16,108 nt of DNA, from positions 1 to 16,108 of the forward strand of contig JBBSLP010000089.1 in assembly GCA_038255145.1 (NCBI GenBank), read 5' to 3'. Position numbers and translations under genes: made by a program. Below the pieces are notes generated by a model, which worked only from the letters and a program-made list of their open reading frames with translations, had not been told where the DNA came from and ran no database searches. The DNA comes from WHTX01 sp038255145. Lineage in GTDB: Bacteria > Actinomycetota > Acidimicrobiia > Acidimicrobiales > CAIXPF01. This document shows, piece after piece, positions 12,082 through 16,108 of this stretch; position 1 is the stretch's first letter, and each line of letters opens with the position of its first letter.

Positions 12082-14149
12082 CGTCGACCCCAACCGCGGG
12101 GACGGGGTCGAGGCCGGGGGGAAGGGGGCGGGCGTGGACGACGCGGAGCTCCTGCACGCAGCGCGTCAGGCCCACGTACAACGCCCGGGCGCTCTGTTCC
12201 TCGACGATGGCGGCGGGTTCGACGACGCAGGTGGCGTCGAACTCCAGGCCCTTGGCCTGCTCGGCGGTGAGCACGTTGACGTGGTGGTCCAGCAGCTCGG
12301 GGTCGATGCGGCTGACGTCCAACCCGGCGGCCACCACAGCGGCGTGCACGGCGGGAGCCAGGGACGCGGGAACGACCACGCCGACCAGGCCCCAGTCACC
12401 GGCCATGGCCCCGGCCTCGACGGCGACGGCGTCGGCCACGACGTCCGCTGAAGCACCCGCAGCCACGGGGACGAGGACGGGGGGACGGCCGGTGCGGCGG
12501 ACGGATCGGGTCGGCGGCACCCCGGGGGCGGCCATGGGCAGCAGGCCCGCGGCCCAGTCGAGGATCTCGCCGGGCAGGCGGTAGCCGACCTCGAGCACGC
12601 GGCGGTCGGCCGTCTCGGCCACCCCCAGCACCTGGGCCACGTCGGCCCAGGACGACGCCGAGGCCGGTGCCGTGGCCTGGGCCAGGTCGCCCAACACGGT
12701 GAGCGAGCCCGAGGGCACGCGGCGGGCCACCATGCGCAAGGCCATGGGGGACAGGTCCTGGGCCTCGTCCACCACCGCGTGCAGATAGGTCACCGCGGTG
12801 CCGTTGATCAGCACCTCGGCCTCGTCCAACAGGGGTAGGTCGGCCGCCGTCCACGCCTCGTCGGCCGCCTTCTTGGCCGACGGTCGGCGCAACCGCTCCA
12901 CCTCGTCGGGTTCGAGCACGCCGGCCGCGGCCCGACGCAGGGCGGTGGGGCTTCCCAGCAGGCGCCGCACCAGGGAGGGGGCCGACACCGACGGCGTCAG
13001 CTTGGCCAGCAGCCGGCTGAAGGTGCCCTCGCCCCGCAGGTGGGCCAGGAAGGCCCCGTCCTCGGGACCGGCGCCGGTGGCCGGGTCGCTGAACTTGGCC
13101 ACCGCGGCCGCTTCCAGCCGGCGGCGGATCACGTCCCGGGCGTTGGCGAAGGTCGTGGTCGAGGCGAGCACGTCGCTGACCAAGCGCCCGAGCTCGTCGG
13201 GCTCGAGGACGACGGTGCCGTGGGTGGTGGGCAGGCGCACGGTGTCCTTCGGCACCGCCACCTGGCCGTGCAGCAGGTTGACCAGCACCGTGGCCATGCG
13301 GGCGTCGCCCTTGAGCGCCGTCGTGGTGGCGTCGTCGACACCGCGGATGCGGTAGCGGGCCCCGGCCAGGCTCTCGACGGTGTGCTGGCTCACCGCGGTC
13401 TCGCCCAACGACGGCAGCACCTCGCCGATGTAGCGCAGGAACAGCCGGTTGGGCCCCAACACCAGCACCCGAGCCCCCTCCAGCGCGGCCCGGCGGTGCT
13501 CGTAGAGCAGGAAGGCGGCCCGGTGCAGGCCCACCGCGGTCTTGCCCGTGCCCGGTCCTCCCTGGACGATGACGGGCCGGTCGAGGGGGGCACGGATGAC
13601 GATGTCCTGCTCGGCCTGGATGGTGGCCACGATGTCGCGCAGCTGCCCGGCCCGGGACCGCTCGAGCTCGGCCAGCAGGGGGTCGGCCACCCCGCCGCTG
13701 GAGGCCAGCTCGGGGTGGTCGGGGTCGTCGAAGATCTCCTCGAACAGGTCGAGCAGCTCGCGCCCGTCGATGACGAAGCGTCGGCGCAGGTGGAGGTCGA
13801 GGGCGTTGGCTGCGGTGGCCCGGTAGAAGGGGGCGGCCACCGGGGCCCGCCAGTCGACGATGACGGGGTCGCGGGCGGGGTCCTCGACGTGGCGGCGACC
13901 GATGTACCAGCTCTCGCCCCGCGGCCCGGCCTCGTCGATGCGGCCGAAGCACAGGGCGGCCCGGCGCTCGTCGAGGGACACCAGTCGAGCGTGGAGGTGG
14001 GCCTGGGCCCGGGCCGCGTCGACGTCACCGGCCCGGGCCAGCTGCTCGTACGACGCGGTCAGCTCGGCGGCGCGCGCCCGCATCTGCTCGAGGCAGTCGT
14101 GGGCGTGATCGAGGCGGGCCTGCTCGGCGACGAGGTCGTGGTGGGGCAC
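12074..14149 (-). CDS. HelD-like RNA polymerase-associated SF1 helicase/ATPase
   Basis: About 691 residues, superfamily 1 (UvrD/Rep-like) with the HelD layout. It has an N-terminal coiled-coil arm rich in Glu, Arg and Ala (about 5-65), then the HelD marker block WYIGRR (81-86) and VDWRAPVAAPFYRAT. Next come IQAEQD and Walker A GGPGTGKT (197-204), a long insertion (about 260-440), Walker B VVDEAQDLSP (Asp461, Glu462), LGDLAQA (486-492), GYRLPGEI (522-529), and C-terminal EQAKGLEFDA and ALYVGLTR helicase motifs. HelD proteins enter RNA polymerase channels and, using ATP, release it from stalled complexes; some confer rifampicin tolerance. The GTG at 14149 is preferred because the GTG at 14161 lies inside the apparent -10 box TAGCGT (14165-14160). 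The latter start would add four residues. All ATPase motifs look intact. Confidence 0.88.
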   Translation of the reverse strand: MPHHDLVAEQARLDHAHDCLEQMRARAAELTASYEQLARAGDVDAARAQAHLHARLVSLDERRAALCFGRIDEAGPRGESWYIGRRHVEDPARDPVIVDWRAPVAAPFYRATAANALDLHLRRRFVIDGRELLDLFEEIFDDPDHPELASSGGVADPLLAELERSRAGQLRDIVATIQAEQDIVIRAPLDRPVIVQGGPGTGKTAVGLHRAAFLLYEHRRAALEGARVLVLGPNRLFLRYIGEVLPSLGETAVSQHTVESLAGARYRIRGVDDATTTALKGDARMATVLVNLLHGQVAVPKDTVRLPTTHGTVVLEPDELGRLVSDVLASTTTFANARDVIRRRLEAAAVAKFSDPATGAGPEDGAFLAHLRGEGTFSRLLAKLTPSVSAPSLVRRLLGSPTALRRAAAGVLEPDEVERLRRPSAKKAADEAWTAADLPLLDEAEVLINGTAVTYLHAVVDEAQDLSPMALRMVARRVPSGSLTVLGDLAQATAPASASSWADVAQVLGVAETADRRVLEVGYRLPGEILDWAAGLLPMAAPGVPPTRSVRRTGRPPVLVPVAAGASADVVADAVAVEAGAMAGDWGLVGVVVPASLAPAVHAAVVAAGLDVSRIDPELLDHHVNVLTAEQAKGLEFDATCVVEPAAIVEEQSARALYVGLTRCVQELRVVHARPLPPGLDPVPAVGVDAG

Positions 14150-14159
14150 GGGAGCGAGC

Positions 14160-14165
14160 ACGCTA
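14160..14165 (-). promoter_or_regulatory. -10 box of the HelD-like gene
   Basis: On the minus strand TAGCGT (14165-14160), identical to the metY box, is followed by 10 nt and then GTG 14149. The leader would be only a few bases, with no Shine-Dalgarno sequence. The -35 position has no good match. Confidence 0.4.
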
Positions 14166-14191
14166 GCGGCGCGTCCGTCCGCCGGGCACGT

Positions 14192-14223
14192 GGGTTACCG
14201 GCCGTTCACACGACCGGCAACCC
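14192..14223 (-). terminator. Interrupted hairpin terminator after the TPP enzyme gene
   Basis: GGGTT (14192-14196), CCGG (14198-14201) and CGT (14203-14205) pair with ACG (14210-14212), CCGG (14214-14217) and AACCC (14219-14223), with two single mismatches and a TCAC loop. It starts 7 nt beyond the minus-strand stop at 14231, well placed to end that transcript before the HelD promoter. No T-run is present. Confidence 0.6.
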
Positions 14224-14230
14224 GGCGGCG

Positions 14231-15868
14231 TCAGACGTAGGTGGAGCCCTTCATCTCACCCTCGTCCTGGCGCATCTCCACGTTGACCAGGGCGGGCTTG
14301 CCCGAGGCGAAGGCCCGGGCGATGGCGGGGGCGATCTCCTCGGGCTGGGTGACGTACTCGCCGTGCCCACCCATGGCCTCGACGATCTTGTCGTAGCGGG
14401 TGTAGTTGAGCTTGGTGGCCACGATGCGGTCCGAGCCGTAGACGGTGGACTGGGGGCGCAGCATCTGGCCCCAGGCGGCGTCGTTGCCCACGATGCCCAC
14501 GATGGGCAGGTTGAAGCGCACGGCGGTGTCGAACTCGAAGCCGTTGAGGCCGAACGAGCCGTCGCCGTAGATGATCATGACCCGCTTGTCGGGGTGGGCG
14601 ACCTGGGCGGCGAGGGCGAAGGGCATGCCCACGCCCAGGGTGCCCAGGGGACCGGGGTCCATCCACGCGCCGTTGCGGGGCACCTTCACCACCTTGGACG
14701 CCTGGGCCACGATGTCACCACCGTCGCCGATGACGATCATGTCGTCGGTCACCGCGGCGGCGATCTCCCGGCACAGGCGCATGGGGTCGATGGGCACCTC
14801 GTCCGAGTTCAGCTGGGTGAGCAGCTTGGCCTCGGCCGCGTCCTCATCGACCCGCAGCTCGGCCGAGCGGGCCGAGTGGTCGAGCTTGACGTCCTGGGCG
14901 GCCATGACCTCGAGCAGCAGGGAGAGGGTGGCGCCGAGGTTGCCGGGCAGGCCCACGTCCACGGAGCGGTTCTGGCCGATCAGGACCTCGTCCAGGTCGA
15001 GCTGGATGATCTTGGCCGCGTCGGGGATGGAGCGGCCGAAGCGCATGCGGAAGTCGAGGGGGGTGCCGGCCAGGAGCACGAGGTCGGCCTCGGCCAGGGC
15101 CTTGCCCCGGGTGCGGTTGAAGAACTGGGGGTGGTCCATGGGCAACAGGCCCCGGGCCATGCCGTTGGTGAAGCAGGGGATGCCCGTGGCCTCGGCGAAC
15201 TCGGCCAGCTGGGGGCCACCCTCGGACCACTTGAGCGACGTGCCCGCCATGACCATGGGGCGCTCGGCCGTGGCCAGCAGCTCCACGGCCCGCTCGACGT
15301 CGGCCCGCGGTGCGCTGTGCTTCACCCGGTAGTCGCGGAAGGGGGGGAGGTACGCCTTGGCCTCGTCCACGGGCCCGGAGAGCACGTCCATGGGGATCTC
15401 GAGGAAGGCGGGGCCGGGCACGCCGGCCAGGGCGGTGCGCACGGCCTGCTCGATGTACTCGCCGATGCGGCGGGTCTCGTAGCAGGCGTCGGCCCACTTG
15501 GTGATGGGCCGCATCAGGGAGACGTGGTCCATCTCCTGCAGGGAGCCCCGGCGCAGGTTGTTGAACGGACCCTGGCCGCCGAAGACGAGGATGGGGGAGT
15601 TGGCCCGCCAGGCGTTGGCGACGCCGGTGACGCCGTCGGTGACCCCGGGCCCCGCGGTCACGATGGCCACGCCGACCTTGCCCGGGTGCAGACGGGCCCA
15701 GGCGTCGGCCGCGTGCACGGCCGCCTGCTCGTGGCGCACGTCGACGACCTGGATGCCTTCGTCGAGGCAACCGTCGTAGATGGCCATGACGTGGCCCCCC
15801 GACAGGGTGAACACGCACTCGACCCCCGCGGCCTTGAGTGCCTTGGCCGCCAGCTGACCACCGTGCAT
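14231..15868 (-). CDS. Thiamine-diphosphate enzyme, 2-hydroxyacyl-CoA lyase / acetolactate-synthase-like
   Basis: 545 residues with the three-domain fold of the acetolactate synthase/POX superfamily. The N-terminal pyrimidine domain has the catalytic Glu47 in VRHEQAAVHAADAWAR. A central domain spans about 195-340. The C-terminal pyrophosphate domain has GDGSFGLNGFEFDTAVRFN from 435 and ends its metal motif in GND (461-463) where GNN is common. The NGFEFDTAVRFNLPIVGIVGND wording resembles 2-hydroxyacyl-CoA lyase, oxalyl-CoA decarboxylase and ILVBL proteins more than biosynthetic IlvB, and no ilvN small subunit is adjacent. It would need ThDP and Mg; the reaction (C-C cleavage to formyl-CoA and an aldehyde or ketone, or ligation) is uncertain. 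The ATG at 15868 has AGGGGAG (15880-15874) 5 nt upstream and a TAGGGT -10 about 45 nt upstream. Confidence 0.82.
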   Translation of the reverse strand: MHGGQLAAKALKAAGVECVFTLSGGHVMAIYDGCLDEGIQVVDVRHEQAAVHAADAWARLHPGKVGVAIVTAGPGVTDGVTGVANAWRANSPILVFGGQGPFNNLRRGSLQEMDHVSLMRPITKWADACYETRRIGEYIEQAVRTALAGVPGPAFLEIPMDVLSGPVDEAKAYLPPFRDYRVKHSAPRADVERAVELLATAERPMVMAGTSLKWSEGGPQLAEFAEATGIPCFTNGMARGLLPMDHPQFFNRTRGKALAEADLVLLAGTPLDFRMRFGRSIPDAAKIIQLDLDEVLIGQNRSVDVGLPGNLGATLSLLLEVMAAQDVKLDHSARSAELRVDEDAAEAKLLTQLNSDEVPIDPMRLCREIAAAVTDDMIVIGDGGDIVAQASKVVKVPRNGAWMDPGPLGTLGVGMPFALAAQVAHPDKRVMIIYGDGSFGLNGFEFDTAVRFNLPIVGIVGNDAAWGQMLRPQSTVYGSDRIVATKLNYTRYDKIVEAMGGHGEYVTQPEEIAPAIARAFASGKPALVNVEMRQDEGEMKGSTYV

Positions 15869-15883
15869 CGTGTCTCCCCTCGT

Positions 15884-15919
15884 CGTCGCCGACGTGACGA
15901 CCGTCCGTCGCCGACCCTA
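15884..15919 (-). promoter_or_regulatory. Promoter of the TPP enzyme gene with a 10-bp direct repeat
   Basis: On the minus strand TAGGGT (15919-15914) is a -10 candidate giving a leader of roughly 40 nt, in contrast to the leaderless genes. In plus orientation CGTCGCCGAC occurs at 15884-15893 and 15906-15915, 22 bp apart, about two helical turns. The second copy overlaps the -10 box, so it may be an operator. Confidence 0.4.
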
Positions 15920-16013
15920 GTGACTGGGGGCTCCCGCCCGCTCCGAGCCGGGGGAGCCTCACCGGCCTCAGTTGAGTTCCTGTGGCTGCTGCGCGGCCGT
16001 GACGCAAGCGTGA

Positions 16014-16032
16014 AAATGGTGCTCGAGCGAGC
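16014..16032 (-). terminator. Weak intrinsic terminator of the edge gene
   Basis: On the minus strand, directly after the stop at 16036, a 4-bp stem GCTC/GAGC (16032-16021, loop GCTC) is followed within a few bases by a TTTT run (plus-strand AAAA in 16012-16017). It is the only hairpin in the window followed by a T-run, but the stem is short. Confidence 0.3.
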
Positions 16033-16035
16033 CTG

Positions 16036-16108
16036 TCACGCCGTCGTCTTCTTGGTCTTGAGGCCGTAGTTGAGTTTGGTGTGGGGCCCGACCAGAAGGG
16101 CGACGCAC
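16036..16108 (-). CDS. Partial CDS, C-terminal end of an unidentified protein
   Basis: The last 23 codons of a minus-strand frame that runs off the window edge and ends at TGA (16038-16036). The readable tail is hydrophobic then basic: ALLVGPHTKLNYGLKTKKTTA. I do not recognise the family. Support for a real gene is that the frame is open to the edge, codons keep the local G/C third-position bias, a Lys-rich tail is typical of a protein end, and a hairpin with T-run follows. It would be upstream of, and co-directional with, the TPP enzyme gene. Its start lies outside the window. Confidence 0.45.
   Translation of the reverse strand, partial: CVALLVGPHTKLNYGLKTKKTTA

Noticed and set aside
11770..12093. 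Minus-strand frame of 107 codons in the amidase-HelD gap
   Set aside because: Pro-rich product without motif, no ribosome-binding site, overlaps the ends of both real genes; treated as non-coding.
13040..16069. A 1009-codon open frame on the plus strand opposite HelD and the TPP enzyme
   Set aside because: It is antisense to two genes with full sets of catalytic motifs, its product is a Gly/His/Val-rich low-complexity sequence, and very long antisense frames are expected in GC-rich DNA because stop codons are rare.
1..16108. CRISPR arrays, tRNA/rRNA genes, insertion sequences, prophage genes
   Set aside because: No repeated 25-40-bp units with spacers, no cloverleaf or rRNA signature, no transposase or integrase motifs were found by reading; a covariance-model scan would be needed to exclude small RNAs.

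Overview
The window is about 70% GC or more, densely packed, and codes with strong G/C third positions. It carries a HelD-type helicase, an ACAD10/11-like acyl-CoA dehydrogenase, a VapBC-type pair and many apparently leaderless genes driven by TANNNT -10 boxes. Together these suggest a high-GC actinomycete. I would guess the class Acidimicrobiia, but that is inference from style, not from a marker gene. No rRNA, tRNA, CRISPR array, insertion sequence or phage gene is visible.

Layout. 1-470: a tiny putative lipoprotein, then a strong hairpin. 470-2821: a three-gene plus-strand run of metY (homocysteine synthase type), a CoA-binding Rossmann protein and a SixA-type phosphatase. 2963-4237: an acyl-CoA dehydrogenase closed by a long UUCG-capped hairpin. 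4391-5960: a complete cobalt-type nitrile hydratase operon in the order beta, alpha, accessory protein, with each gene overlapping the next. 5991-6905 (minus): an alpha/beta hydrolase convergent to it. 7000-7645: a ribbon-helix-helix antitoxin and PIN toxin with an inverted-repeat operator over the -10 box. 7675-8157: a flavin/F420 split-barrel protein. 8314-9477: a divergent homologue of F420-0:gamma-glutamyl ligase. 9539-10309: a BadH-like short-chain dehydrogenase. 10389-11804: an amidase-signature enzyme, preceded by a 13-bp tandem repeat. 12074-14149 (minus): HelD. 14231-15868 (minus): a thiamine-diphosphate lyase/synthase. 16036-16108 (minus): the last codons of an unidentified gene.

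How it fits together. Nitrile hydratase makes amides and the amidase, about 4.4 kb downstream in a separate unit, could make acids. The acyl-CoA dehydrogenase, SDR and TPP enzyme are typical of acyl-CoA catabolism. There is no CoA ligase or transporter here, so a joint pathway is only a hypothesis.

The most striking feature not explained by the gene list is promoter architecture. At least five transcription units have a -10-like TANNNT hexamer 6-8 nt before the start codon, which predicts mRNAs starting at or next to the first codon. No clearly new biological system is evident. The best leads are the leaderless promoter set, the F420-ligase-like protein of unknown reaction, the autoregulated toxin-antitoxin promoter and the 13-bp repeat.
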